A stretch of DNA of 41,732 bases from contig JAATGB010000116.1 of NCBI GenBank assembly GCA_015654945.1, positions 1 to 41,732 of the forward strand. Direction: 5' to 3'. This document shows, piece by piece, positions 27,432-35,616 of the stretch. Below the pieces are notes generated by a model that saw nothing but the letters and a program-made list of their open reading frames with translations, was not told where the DNA came from and did no database searches. Source of the stretch: Lactobacillales bacterium. GTDB taxonomy: Bacteria; Bacillota; Bacilli; Lactobacillales; Vagococcaceae. Every line of letters begins with the position of its first letter. The stretch's first letter is position 1. The translations under genes and the position numbers were made by a program.

Positions 27432-27588
27432 TCAGATTCTCTCTCATAAGATAGTTTAGTCTATATTCTGCACTTGTTCAAGTCATTTTGCAAGTTTTAC
27501 ATCATTTTTTCACTAAATTATGAAAAAAGAGAAATAAAAACCGCTAAAGGCGAAATCATTCCTTTAATTAATAAGACAGGGAACTATC

Positions 27589-27807
27589 TCACATTTTTTC
27601 TAATGCCTGTTTCAGAACTTCTACTTCTTCATTTGTCAATGTGATTCCTTTGCCCATTTTTTCATGATCTGGTGCCCAATCCCGTATATCAAACTTAGCA
27701 GGACGCCCATTCCAGCTAATTAAATTCAACTCTTTTCTCCAGCCTTTTTGATTTTCGGAAAGAACTACTACTTCTTCCATAATTTCATAAGAAAATTCTT
27801 GTGTCAT
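27589..27807 (-). CDS. YdbC-like PC4/Sub1-fold protein
   Basis: A 72-residue protein matching the YdbC family of lactic acid bacteria, which has a PC4/Sub1-like single-stranded DNA-binding fold. Visible features are a predicted beta-rich first half (VVVLSENQKGWRKELNLISW) and the KFDIRDWAPDHEKMGKGITL block typical of the family. A C-terminal helix follows (NEEVEVLKQALEKM). The start is MTQEF at 27807; the longer frame has no ribosome binding site. It stands alone between gmk and the plus-strand gene at 28069. A role in transcription or DNA repair is inferred from the fold family only. Confidence 0.75.
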   Translation of the reverse strand: MTQEFSYEIMEEVVVLSENQKGWRKELNLISWNGRPAKFDIRDWAPDHEKMGKGITLTNEEVEVLKQALEKM

Positions 27808-28008
27808 GATAAAATCGCCTTCTTTCTTTTTTATTATATCAGAGAGCAAATCTAGTTTGAAGAATTATTCTCTTTCACTCAAAAATTTGTTTCTAAAACA
27901 AGCAGAACTGTGCTATAATTTTTATGATCTATGTTTATCCCTGTCTTTATTTAATATACGTATTTTTTTGTTTTACCATTTTTTTCTAATATAATTTAAT
28001 TTTAAAAC

Positions 28009-28037
28009 TTGACTAAAGGAACAAACGTTCTTATAAT
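28009..28037 (+). promoter_or_regulatory. Promoter of the unrecognised plus-strand gene
   Basis: TTGACT (28009-28014) and a perfect TATAAT (28032-28037) are 17 bases apart. Because the promoter covers the first codons of the longest open frame, it shows that the true start lies downstream, at the TTG at 28069. Confidence 0.8.
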
Positions 28038-28068
28038 AGGTGTAGATGTAGAAGAGGAGGAATTTATT

Positions 28069-28431
28069 TTGCCTGAGTATAAAAAGAAAAGAAATGTCAA
28101 AAAATTTACTGAGCTCGTTTCTATATCTTCCCAAAAACTATTTGCTTCATTTATTGATGACTCCATTAATGAAAGAAAAAAAGCGAATGATTTGCAACGC
28201 CAAATAAATCTCGCTGTTTCCCAGAAAGCACTTGTTGTTATACAACTAGAAAAGGAAAGCCCACAACATTTCGAAACCATTTCTGGTAGAATTTTTCAAA
28301 ATAATAAAAACAAAAAAACAATCGTCGTTCGCCTTCAAAAAACAAACGAACTTCGTCTCATTCAATTAAACGATATTAAGAAGCTCAGTATGTTACATTC
28401 TTCCACCATAAAAAAAATAGCAATGGATTAA
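28069..28431 (+). CDS. Unrecognised basic protein, possibly YolD-like
   Basis: A 120-residue protein not recognised with certainty. It starts at TTG (28069) behind a strong AGGAGG site (28055-28060) 8 bases away and 32 bases after a consensus promoter. The N-terminus is very basic (PEYKKKRNVKKFTEL), a helical charged stretch follows (about residues 20-60), then a beta-rich half containing HFETISGRIFQNNKNKKTIV and VRLQKTNELRLIQLNDIKKL. That G-R-I... pattern resembles the YolD-like family, whose members are often linked to DNA-damage responses; this is a weak resemblance. It is a single-gene unit, one of only two on the plus strand, closed by a bidirectional terminator. Confidence 0.7.
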   Translation: MPEYKKKRNVKKFTELVSISSQKLFASFIDDSINERKKANDLQRQINLAVSQKALVVIQLEKESPQHFETISGRIFQNNKNKKTIVVRLQKTNELRLIQLNDIKKLSMLHSSTIKKIAMD

Positions 28432-28434
28432 AAA

Positions 28435-28473
28435 AACAGTTTCCAATTAGCAGCTTGTTAATTGGAAACTGTT
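28435..28473. terminator. Bidirectional terminator between convergent genes
   Basis: A perfect 15-base-pair stem (28435-28449 with 28459-28473) with a nine-base loop. It has A residues on the left and T residues on the right, so it can stop transcription of both the plus-strand gene and mazF. Confidence 0.92.
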
Positions 28474-28479
28474 TTTATT

Positions 28480-28845
28480 TTAGCCCGAATCACTACTACT
28501 AAGCGCGTTCAGACCAATACTTACGCCAATTGCTTGATTCACGCGATTCATTGTTCGATGATTTAAGCGACAGATTTTTTCCCGTAATCTTGACTTATCG
28601 ATCGTCCTTATCTGTTCTAAAAGAATAACTGAGTCCTTATCAATTCCGGTATGCTCTGCATCAATCGCAATATGTGTCGGCAAATCGGTTTTGATCATCT
28701 TTGCCGTGATCGCTGCAATAATCACCGTCGGACTGAAATGGTTCCCCAAGTTATTTTGAATGATTAATACCGGCCGCATGCCCCCTTGTTCAGAACCTAC
28801 AACTGGTGATAAATCGGCAAAATACACATCTCCTCTTTTTATCAT
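28480..28845 (-). CDS. mazF: MazF/NdoA-type endoribonuclease toxin
   Basis: A PemK/MazF-fold protein that cuts single-stranded RNA at short sequence motifs. The 121-residue product has the full family pattern: [20 protein letters not shown] with the catalytic Arg, [33 protein letters not shown] and a C-terminal helix. GGGAG lies 5 bases before the ATG. No antitoxin gene is seen: the 119 bases to acpS hold no open frame. In Bacillus the mazE-like gene lies immediately upstream, and in enterococci alr is commonly between acpS and mazF. The antitoxin may be encoded elsewhere, or the protein may act without one. Confidence 0.9.
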   Translation of the reverse strand: MIKRGDVYFADLSPVVGSEQGGMRPVLIIQNNLGNHFSPTVIIAAITAKMIKTDLPTHIAIDAEHTGIDKDSVILLEQIRTIDKSRLREKICRLNHRTMNRVNQAIGVSIGLNALSSSDSG

Positions 28846-28964
28846 TTACTCTCCCACCCTTGTATAAAAGTGCCTTCATTTTGTTTCATACTTATTCTTA
28901 CGTTTATGTATTTTTAATATCCTTTTTTTGAAATGTTTTTTATAAAAAAAGCTACTCACTCAAC

Positions 28965-29324
28965 TTAATTTTCAGCTGATTCTAGAATAATCTGAGCAAC
29001 CGCCACGGTATCTATATGAGAAATCGATACATGTACATGTCCTTCAAATGGTGATTTCGTTACAATGGGTTTCCCTTTGTGATCCGTTAATATTTCAATA
29101 TCTTGCAAGGCTAACTTACCAATTCCCGTTCCATAAGCTTTTGAGAATGCTTCTTTACACGAAAATCTTCCAGCTAAATACTCGATTTTTCGCTTTTTAC
29201 TCAAGGAATCATAGATTTCTTTTTCTTTATTCGTTAATACTTTTTTGATAAATTCAGGTTTATTGGTACTGATTTTTGCAATTCGATCCATGTTGACAAT
29301 ATCAATGCCAATACCTATAATCAT
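28965..29324 (-). CDS. acpS: Holo-[acyl-carrier-protein] synthase
   Basis: It moves the 4'-phosphopantetheine arm from coenzyme A to the acyl carrier protein, activating fatty acid synthesis. The 119-residue product has the two family motifs: GIGIDIVNMDRI at residues 3-14 with the metal-binding Asp, and RFSCKEAFSKAYGTGIG near residue 53. SISHIDTVAVAQIIL ends the fold. The start MIIGIG at 29324 has AGGAG upstream; the longer frame does not. It lies between cshA and mazF, but alr, which usually follows, is missing. Confidence 0.94.
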   Translation of the reverse strand: MIIGIGIDIVNMDRIAKISTNKPEFIKKVLTNKEKEIYDSLSKKRKIEYLAGRFSCKEAFSKAYGTGIGKLALQDIEILTDHKGKPIVTKSPFEGHVHVSISHIDTVAVAQIILESAEN

Positions 29325-29419
29325 TTTTTCTCCTCTCCAAACAACTCTTTTATAGACACATTTGCCCAAAACAATTATCTATATTTGAATAAATATTACC
29401 ATAAAATAAAAAAAAACGC

Positions 29420-29447
29420 AAAAAAAGACATGAAGTCATTTTATGTC
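29420..29447 (-). terminator. Terminator after cshA
   Basis: On the minus strand GACAT pairs with ATGTC (29443-29447 with 29427-29431) and is followed by seven T. It lies shortly after the cshA stop, before acpS. Confidence 0.6.
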
Positions 29448-29471
29448 ACATTCATATCTTTTTTATTTTTC

Positions 29472-31001
29472 TTATTTTGAATTTGTTCTAATAACAAAAT
29501 CGCGTTTTTTGTCGGTTGTTTTTTTGCTTGCTGGTCGATCATTTTTTTTACGGTTATAACTGCCACTACCGTTTTTGCTTTTACCATCATTTTTATTCCA
29601 TTGACGGTTACGGTTATTTGTGCGGCTGCTATGACTGTTCCCACCGCCACCACTTTTTTGTGATTTTTTGCGTGTCGTTGATGGTAATGGACGTTCTGGT
29701 GTGATTTTTACTGGAACTTCTGTCGAATCTTCTTTCGAAACAGTTTTCAGTAAAAGTGCCACTAAATCTTCAGCTGAATATTGGGTCAATAATTCGCTTG
29801 CCGTTTTTTGATATTTATCTAACCCATTTTCATCCAATTGTTTTTGGATGTTTTCAACAGCATTTCCAATTTGACCTTGTAAAGCTTCGATTTCGGTTGG
29901 TGGACGTAGTGGATTCATACGCTTCTTCGTCAGTTCTTCAATAACATGCAAGTAACCCATTTCATTGGGTGTTACAAACGTAACGGACAAGCCGCCCTTT
30001 CCTGCTCTTCCCGTACGACCAATACGATGCACATAGCTTTCTGGGTCTTGAGGAATATCATAATTGTAGACATGTGTTACACCAGAAATATCTAAACCTC
30101 TCGCTGCCACATCTGTCGCTACAAGGATATCTAAATGACCATTTTTAAAGGAGCGTAGTACACTCATTCTCTTTTGTTGTGACAAATCGCCATGAATTCC
30201 TTCTGCTTTGTATCCACGCATTTCTAATCCTTTGGCTAATTCATCCACACGTCGCTTCGTACGACCAAAAATAATCGTTAATTCGGGTGTTTGGACTTCT
30301 AACAAACGCGTCATGACATCAAATTTTTCAAAATCTTTACAACGGACATAGTATTGATCAATTAGACTTGCAGTCATTTCTTTCGTTTTGATCTTTATAT
30401 GTTCAGGATTTTTCATGAATTTAACACCAATTCGTTTGATACTATCTGGCATAGTTGCAGAAAATAGTAACGTTTGACGTTGTTCTGGAATTTTGCTGAT
30501 AATTTTTTCAATGTCCTCTAAGAAGCCCATATTCAGCATTTCATCCGCTTCATCTAATACAAGAGTTTCGATATGTTCTAGTTTCACCGTACGACGACCA
30601 ATATGATCTAGTAATCGACCTGGTGTTCCAACTATGATATGTGGATTATCTTTTAATGAACGGATTTGACGACCAATATCAGCGCCACCGTAAACGACTT
30701 GCACACGAATTTTTTTATCTCTTCCTAGACGATAAAGTTCTTCCTGTGTTTGAATCGCTAATTCTCTCGTTGGTGCAATGACCAATCCTTGGATCTCGCG
30801 TTTCTTTATATCAATTTTTTCTAACATAGGTAAACCAAAAGCAGCGGTTTTACCTGTACCTGTTTGAGCTTGTCCTATTACATCTTTGCCTTCCAATGCA
30901 AGAGCAATTGTTCCTTCTTGGATTGGAGTCGCCTCTTCGAAGCCTGATCTCTTTACTGCTTTTAGTAGATCTTCTCCTAGGCCTAATTCTTCAAATTTCA
31001 A
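29472..31001 (-). CDS. cshA: DEAD-box RNA helicase CshA
   Basis: An ATP-dependent RNA helicase linked to the RNA degradosome, ribosome assembly and cold adaptation. The 509-residue product has, in order, [11 protein letters not shown] near residue 45, [47 protein letters not shown] and [11 protein letters not shown]. The last 80 residues are a basic low-complexity tail rich in Gly, Asn, Arg and Lys that binds RNA. The start codon is TTG at 31001, chosen because AGGAGG (31009-31014) lies 7 bases upstream. It sits between murF and acpS, the common enterococcal order. Confidence 0.95.
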   Translation of the reverse strand: MKFEELGLGEDLLKAVKRSGFEEATPIQEGTIALALEGKDVIGQAQTGTGKTAAFGLPMLEKIDIKKREIQGLVIAPTRELAIQTQEELYRLGRDKKIRVQVVYGGADIGRQIRSLKDNPHIIVGTPGRLLDHIGRRTVKLEHIETLVLDEADEMLNMGFLEDIEKIISKIPEQRQTLLFSATMPDSIKRIGVKFMKNPEHIKIKTKEMTASLIDQYYVRCKDFEKFDVMTRLLEVQTPELTIIFGRTKRRVDELAKGLEMRGYKAEGIHGDLSQQKRMSVLRSFKNGHLDILVATDVAARGLDISGVTHVYNYDIPQDPESYVHRIGRTGRAGKGGLSVTFVTPNEMGYLHVIEELTKKRMNPLRPPTEIEALQGQIGNAVENIQKQLDENGLDKYQKTASELLTQYSAEDLVALLLKTVSKEDSTEVPVKITPERPLPSTTRKKSQKSGGGGNSHSSRTNNRNRQWNKNDGKSKNGSGSYNRKKNDRPASKKTTDKKRDFVIRTNSK

Positions 31002-31107
31002 ATGTTATCCTCCTAAATCTATATGCGGGCTATTTTTACCGAATCTTCTTGAATCCACATCCTTCAAATTCTAACACATTTTTGCTAATTTTACAATTGT
31101 ATTTTCA

Positions 31108-32484
31108 TTAAAATTTCACAATCTTTTTCACAACTTGATTTAAATGCATCCCATTACTCGCTTTTAACAGGATCATATCAGCTGGTTTCAAGGAATTTTG
31201 AATTGCTTGTACGAGCTTTTCTTGCTCGTCCTTTTGAAAAGAATAAACAGGCAAGTACGGATATCTCGTTTTCAATTCTTCCGCTAAATGTTTCATCTGC
31301 TCTCCCAAAAGAAAAACCTCTTGCACTTGATCTGGTCGTATGTGCTCAGCAATTCCACAATGCATTGCTGCTGATTTTTCACCAAGGTCCAACATATCAC
31401 CTAAGACAACGATTTTTTTTCCGTGACAGAGCAATTTTGAGAAACTATCTAAAACCAAGCTCATCGCCGTTGGATTGGCATTGTATACATCACTCAATAC
31501 CTCGGCACCATTTAACGCCGTCAGCCATTGGGTCCGGTTTTGTGTTAAGGTCATCGTCGCGAGTCCTCGCATCATTTTTGCTGGTTCAACGTGAAAATAC
31601 TGCCCAACTAACAAGGCAATCAAGGCATTTTGTGTGTTGTATTTGCCTAAAACTGGAATGGAAAAATTTTGTTTTGGATAACCATTCACCTCAAAAATCG
31701 TCTTTTCTTTTTCTTCCCTCACATTCGTTGTGTACAGATCACTTTTGCTATCTGTACCAAAAGTTTTAATTGTTTGCGAAATAGTTTGCGTTAATGGTCG
31801 TAGTAACTCCTCTGATTCTGGAATAATTAGCGTACCATTCGGCTTCATTCCGGCAATGATTTCCATTTTTGCTTCAGCGATTCCCTTACGTGAGCCTAAA
31901 TGTTCAATATGTGACTCGCCAATCATCGTAATGGCCGCAATATCAGGCTGACCAATTTTCGATAGCTTTTCAATTTCCCCTTTGTGATCCATCCCCATTT
32001 CCAAGACCACTATTTCAGTAGTCGCCGGCATATGTAAGAGTGTATAAGGAACACCAATATGATTATTGTAATTTCCTTGCGTCTTATACGTTCGATAGCG
32101 TGGACTAAGGACCGCTTCCACCATATCTTTCGTAGTTGTTTTGCCATTGCTTCCAGTAATCGCAACTACTCTGACCTGATTTTTTTTCAAAAAATAATGC
32201 GCAATTTTTTGCATAGCCGTCAACGGATCTGATACGACTAATACAGGGAAATCTTTCGGAATATTGGGTTGATTTTTTTGCCAGAAGCTTCCACCTGCAC
32301 CGTTTTCCTTTGCACGTGCGACAAAGTCATGCCCATCTCGTGCTCCCTGAAGCGGGACAAAGAAACTATTTTTCGTTATTTTACGACTATCAAATTCGAC
32401 TGTTGCGATTTTAAAATCAGGGAACGCGTGCCAATCATTGACTGCTTCTGTCACTTTGGCAATTTCCCAAAAACCTAATTCCAT
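31108..32484 (-). CDS. murF: UDP-MurNAc-tripeptide-D-Ala-D-Ala ligase
   Basis: It adds the D-Ala-D-Ala dipeptide made by Ddl to the UDP-MurNAc-tripeptide, the last cytoplasmic step of peptidoglycan precursor synthesis. The 458-residue product has the three Mur ligase domains: an N-terminal UMP-binding part, the ATP loop VVAITGSNGKTTTKDMVEA near residue 105 with NNHIGVPYTLL after it, and a C-terminal part with DVYNANPTAM. The start MELGFWEIAK at 32484 follows ACAGGAG; the longer open frame runs through the hairpin at 32507-32537. The upstream partner is ddl. Confidence 0.96.
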   Translation of the reverse strand: MELGFWEIAKVTEAVNDWHAFPDFKIATVEFDSRKITKNSFFVPLQGARDGHDFVARAKENGAGGSFWQKNQPNIPKDFPVLVVSDPLTAMQKIAHYFLKKNQVRVVAITGSNGKTTTKDMVEAVLSPRYRTYKTQGNYNNHIGVPYTLLHMPATTEIVVLEMGMDHKGEIEKLSKIGQPDIAAITMIGESHIEHLGSRKGIAEAKMEIIAGMKPNGTLIIPESEELLRPLTQTISQTIKTFGTDSKSDLYTTNVREEKEKTIFEVNGYPKQNFSIPVLGKYNTQNALIALLVGQYFHVEPAKMMRGLATMTLTQNRTQWLTALNGAEVLSDVYNANPTAMSLVLDSFSKLLCHGKKIVVLGDMLDLGEKSAAMHCGIAEHIRPDQVQEVFLLGEQMKHLAEELKTRYPYLPVYSFQKDEQEKLVQAIQNSLKPADMILLKASNGMHLNQVVKKIVKF

Positions 32485-32506
32485 ACTTTCAACTCCTGTA
32501 CGTGAT

Positions 32507-32537
32507 GAAAAGCTGAACAAGGCTTGTTCAGCTTTTC
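32507..32537. terminator. Perfect 14-bp hairpin between ddl and murF
   Basis: GAAAAGCTGAACAA (32507-32520) pairs perfectly with 32524-32537 around a three-base loop. On the minus strand the T-run is only the four T within the stem, so it may be a partial terminator or RNA stabiliser that adjusts murF relative to ddl. No other element was seen in this gap. Confidence 0.6.
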
Positions 32538-32546
32538 GCTTTTTGA

Positions 32547-33590
32547 TTATTCCACTCGCAAGCTTGCTTTTTGTTGATAACGCATGAGTCCTAATTGAAT
32601 CAGCTCTTCAATCAGATCGCCATATTGCAAACCCATTTCTTTCCACAATAAAGGGTACATGCTAAATGAAGTAAAGCCCGGCATCGTATTGATCTCATTT
32701 AGAAATAATTCATTGTTGCTTGTTAAGAAAAAATCACAACGGCTTAAGCCGCTTCCGTCCAAAGCAAGATATGCTTTTTCCGCATAATTTCGAGCTTTTT
32801 CTTGTACATCTTCAGGTATTTCAGCCGGAATTTGCATTTCAATTTCGTTATTAATATATTTTGCATCATAATCATAAAAAGCAACTTCTTTGACAATTTC
32901 GCCTGGCAATGTTGTTCGGACCTCTTCATTCCCTAAAACAGCGACTTCAATTTCACGCGCTTCAATCCCTTGCTCCACCATTACACGACGATCATACTGG
33001 AAGGCAAATTCAATCGCTTGTTGGAGCTCTTCTCGATTATCGGCTTTGCTGATTCCCACACTGGAGCCCATATTCGCTGGCTTGACAAACATCGGATAAA
33101 GCAAGCTGCCTTCACATTGTTCAAACGTAATTTGCGGCTGTTCTTTCCATTTAGTTTTCATAACAGATACATAGGGAACCTGTGGCACACCCACTTGTTG
33201 CAAAATGTTCTTTGTCATAATTTTATCCATCCCGCACGCACTTGCCAAAACACCACAACCAACATAGGGCATATCCAACATTTCAAATAGGCCTTGGACT
33301 GTTCCATCTTCACCATTTGGGCCATGCAAAATCGGAAAAATAATGCTTTCTTCTTCTTTTATCCCTGAAGGATCAATTTCCTTCGAATTATCGCTAGTTA
33401 GATTTAATAGTGCAGCCTCCGTGGGCTTCTCATGTAGCAATGGCCCTTTAAGCCATGTACCTGTTTTCGTAATCTCAATCAATTGTACAGAATAATAATC
33501 ATAATAAATGGCTTGCAATACTGAAAATGCCGATAGCAAAGACACTTCATGTTCTGCACTTTTTCCCCCATAAATCAAAATGATTTTCAA
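32547..33590 (-). CDS. ddl: D-alanine--D-alanine ligase
   Basis: An ATP-grasp ligase that joins two D-alanines for the peptidoglycan stem. The 347-residue product begins KIILIYGGKSAEHEVSLLSA and contains VLHGPNGEDGTVQGLFEM, VKPANMGSSVGISKADN, DYDAKYINN and LFLNEINTMPGFTSFSMYPL. These blocks are very close to enterococcal Ddl. DYDAKY and the D-Ala-type omega loop argue against a vancomycin-type D-Ala-D-Lac or D-Ala-D-Ser ligase. The start is TTG at 33590, with AGGGAGGG just upstream; another TTG at 33620 is too close to its site and to the -10 (TATAAT at 33638-33643). It is followed by murF. Confidence 0.95.
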   Translation of the reverse strand: MKIILIYGGKSAEHEVSLLSAFSVLQAIYYDYYSVQLIEITKTGTWLKGPLLHEKPTEAALLNLTSDNSKEIDPSGIKEEESIIFPILHGPNGEDGTVQGLFEMLDMPYVGCGVLASACGMDKIMTKNILQQVGVPQVPYVSVMKTKWKEQPQITFEQCEGSLLYPMFVKPANMGSSVGISKADNREELQQAIEFAFQYDRRVMVEQGIEAREIEVAVLGNEEVRTTLPGEIVKEVAFYDYDAKYINNEIEMQIPAEIPEDVQEKARNYAEKAYLALDGSGLSRCDFFLTSNNELFLNEINTMPGFTSFSMYPLLWKEMGLQYGDLIEELIQLGLMRYQQKASLRVE

Positions 33591-33691
33591 AGTGTTCCCT
33601 CCCTTAGATAAATCTTTCAAGGTCCTTTTGCTATTCTATTATACTTTATTTTGAAAAAAAACACTATTTCTTATTTTAATTCTTTTTTCTC

Positions 33692-33737
33692 AAAAAAAAA
33701 ACAAGCTCGGTCATCTTTCTTAGACTACGCTTGTTTT
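33692..33737 (-). terminator. Terminator overlapping the end of the 33725-34501 gene
   Basis: AAAACAAGC (33698-33706) pairs with GCTTGTTTT (33729-33737) across a 22-base loop, and the minus strand continues with T residues. It covers the stop codon of the upstream gene. Confidence 0.7.
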
Positions 33738-34501
33738 GAAAATAAACCCTTTTCATCCTCTTCTTGATACAAATGCCAATTTCGTTTGTTCGCATCGTAA
33801 ACCAGCGCGCCGATCTTCGTTTCTTCTTTGTAAGAACGTTCCTCTAGTTTTTTCACTCGGTCTTCCACTACATAGATAGGGATCGTGTATGTTTTGTTTA
33901 TCAACTCGCTTTGCGAAAAGCTTAAAACAACTCCTTCTTGAAAAATAGGTTTTAGCTGCTTAATTAAATCATCTGACATATATTCCACAGCGACTGCTCT
34001 TTTAAAAAAAGATTTGCGGTCATTTAACTTTTCCAATAAAATTCGAGTGATTTTATCACCAATAATCCGATAGAATTCTTCTAAGTGCCGATAATAAATT
34101 TTGGTCGATCCTTCGGCCATTTCAAAAAAAACAAAATTATTCTGTAATTTATAGAAAAAAGGTGAATGCAATTGTGTTCGCATATGCCCAAAATAAAGTA
34201 ACTCTGAAATCTCTAAAGGAGTTAATTGTTTTAAAAAATCTATGTCATTAAAATCAATCCATTTTGTTTGCAGATTTCTTTTTTTCCTAATAAGAGAAAA
34301 ATATTCTTCTACTTGTTCTCTACCACGAACAATCTTTAATCCGGTATGGGATTCAAACTCACCTTCAACACTCGTTGGATCCAGTAGCAAAAGATTAGAG
34401 GGACGTTCAACAACGGAATGCGTAAAATCAATATTCGTGATGCCTTTAGATAGTACTGAATTTGTGATACTATCCAAATGAACATACAAGCCATCCGTCA
34501 T
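33725..34501 (-). CDS. Unrecognised 258-residue cytoplasmic protein
   Basis: I do not recognise this family. The ATG at 34501 has AAAGGAG 7 bases before it and the gene has its own terminator, so it is very likely real. There is no signal peptide and no membrane helix. The sequence is mixed alpha/beta with many aromatic and charged residues, for example FDFTHSVVERPSNLLLLDPT-like strands near residue 25, and FFYKLQNNFVFFEMAEGSTK near residue 115. A basic middle part follows (LLEKLNDRKSFFKRAVAVEY), and the C-terminal DANKRNWHLYQEEDEKG. It is transcribed away from sortase A, with both promoters in the 34502-34700 gap. It has no obvious functional link to ddl. Confidence 0.75.
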   Translation of the reverse strand: MTDGLYVHLDSITNSVLSKGITNIDFTHSVVERPSNLLLLDPTSVEGEFESHTGLKIVRGREQVEEYFSLIRKKRNLQTKWIDFNDIDFLKQLTPLEISELLYFGHMRTQLHSPFFYKLQNNFVFFEMAEGSTKIYYRHLEEFYRIIGDKITRILLEKLNDRKSFFKRAVAVEYMSDDLIKQLKPIFQEGVVLSFSQSELINKTYTIPIYVVEDRVKKLEERSYKEETKIGALVYDANKRNWHLYQEEDEKGLFSKQA

Positions 34502-34637
34502 TTTTATCTCTCCTTTCTGCTTATGTTATTATTTTACAACATATAACAGGAAAAAACGTCAAAGATTTGGTTAAAATTGTATTACATATTTGCCCATTTT
34601 TATAAAATGTCGCAATACAGATGTAATATTTACTTTT

Positions 34638-34675
34638 TTGACACTATTTTTTTTTTATTTTATCTATGGTATTAT
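34638..34675 (+). promoter_or_regulatory. Extended -10 promoter of the sortase gene
   Basis: TGG followed by TATTAT (34670-34675) forms an extended -10. A perfect TTGACA lies at 34638-34643, but 26 bases from that -10; TATCTA (34661-34666) is a weaker -10 at 17 bases. Either way transcription begins within about 15 bases of the AGGAG site at 34691-34695, so codons before that site cannot be the start. Confidence 0.5.
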
Positions 34676-34703
34676 TATAAAAACACTGAAAGGAGCAATT
34701 CTC

Positions 34704-35432
34704 ATCAGAAAAAATGGTCATTCAAAAAAAACATCGAAATTAAAACGTTGGTTGACAAATATCTTTCTCTTATTATTACTCGTCATTGGTTTAGCATTGG
34801 TTTTTAATGAACAAATTAAGTCTCTTTTTGTTCAAAATATGACTACATCCAATCAGGTAGATAAGCTCACTGTCAAAAAGATTACTCGCAACAAACAGAA
34901 AAAAGCCACATTTGATTTTAACTCAGTTGAATCGCTTGATTTTGATACCATCGTTCGCGCACAGCTTTATAAAGATAAATTAGCGGTAATTGGCGGTATC
35001 GCTGCGCCATCCGTCAAGCTTAACTTACCCATTATCAAAGGAGTTTCAAACTATGCATTGGCGGTTGGTGCTGGAACGATGAAGGAAGATCAAAAAATGG
35101 GAGAAGGTAACTACGCACTAGCCAGTCACCATATGATCAATGAATCCTTGCTTTTTTCACCATTAGTCAACATTAAGCAGGACGCCGTTGTTTATCTTAC
35201 AGATCTTTCTACTATCTACACCTATAAAGTTACCTCGACTGAATATGTAACACCAGATCGAGTGGATGTAATTGAGGACGTCCCTGGGAAAAAATTACTG
35301 ACACTGGTTACATGTGATACTACTGGCAACAAACGTTTAATTGTTCATTGCGAACTGTCTAGCTCGACTACTACTAAAAAAGCAAGCGCAGATGCAAAAA
35401 AAGCGTTTAATATTCAGAAAAATACCTATTAA
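34704..35432 (+). CDS. srtA: Class A sortase
   Basis: A membrane transpeptidase that links LPXTG proteins to peptidoglycan. Measured from codon ATC at 34704 the product is 242 residues: a basic N-terminus (RKNGHSKKTSKLKRW), one transmembrane helix (about 19-37, IFLLLLLVIGLALVF), then the sortase barrel. Catalytic residues are the His in ALASHHMI, the Cys in LTLVTCDTTG and the Arg in GNKRLIV. The start is a problem: AGGAG (34691-34695) is followed by no ATG, GTG or TTG in frame near it, and ATC at 34704 has the right 8-base spacing. The open frame extends upstream to an ATG at 34590, but that lies before the promoter. A terminator follows. Confidence 0.85.
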   Translation: MRKNGHSKKTSKLKRWLTNIFLLLLLVIGLALVFNEQIKSLFVQNMTTSNQVDKLTVKKITRNKQKKATFDFNSVESLDFDTIVRAQLYKDKLAVIGGIAAPSVKLNLPIIKGVSNYALAVGAGTMKEDQKMGEGNYALASHHMINESLLFSPLVNIKQDAVVYLTDLSTIYTYKVTSTEYVTPDRVDVIEDVPGKKLLTLVTCDTTGNKRLIVHCELSSSTTTKKASADAKKAFNIQKNTY

Positions 35433-35438
35433 TCAAGT

Positions 35439-35484
35439 AAAAAAGAGAGGGTTGATGAATCGTTCATCATCACCCTCTTTTTTT
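35439..35484 (+). terminator. Terminator after srtA
   Basis: AGAGGGT and GATGAA pair with TTCATC and ACCCTCT with a small bulge, followed by TTTTTTT. It closes the sortase unit. In the 130 bases from here to the phosphatase gene nothing else was seen. Confidence 0.85.
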
Positions 35485-35616
35485 ATAGAAAAACGTCACA
35501 CATTCAAAATTTTTTTCAATTCATTTTAGTGTTTACGAACAATTAGAGCTCCTGGTTTCACTATAGAAAGATCCTAAAATAAATAAAAAATGAGTCGGTA
35601 CAAAGAATTTTTTTGC

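Noticed and set aside
31203-31769. A 188-codon open frame on the plus strand inside murF
   Set aside because: It is antisense to a certain gene with all Mur ligase motifs, has no promoter or ribosome binding site of its own and an unnatural Ser/His/Phe-rich composition.
32547-33590. Vancomycin-resistance type ligase
   Set aside because: The sequence matches the housekeeping D-Ala-D-Ala ligase blocks, it is beside murF, and no vanH, vanX, vanT or vanRS genes are present.
34590-34703. N-terminal extension of sortase from an ATG at 34590
   Set aside because: The extension covers the predicted promoter, has no ribosome binding site and would add a second hydrophobic segment not found in class A sortases.
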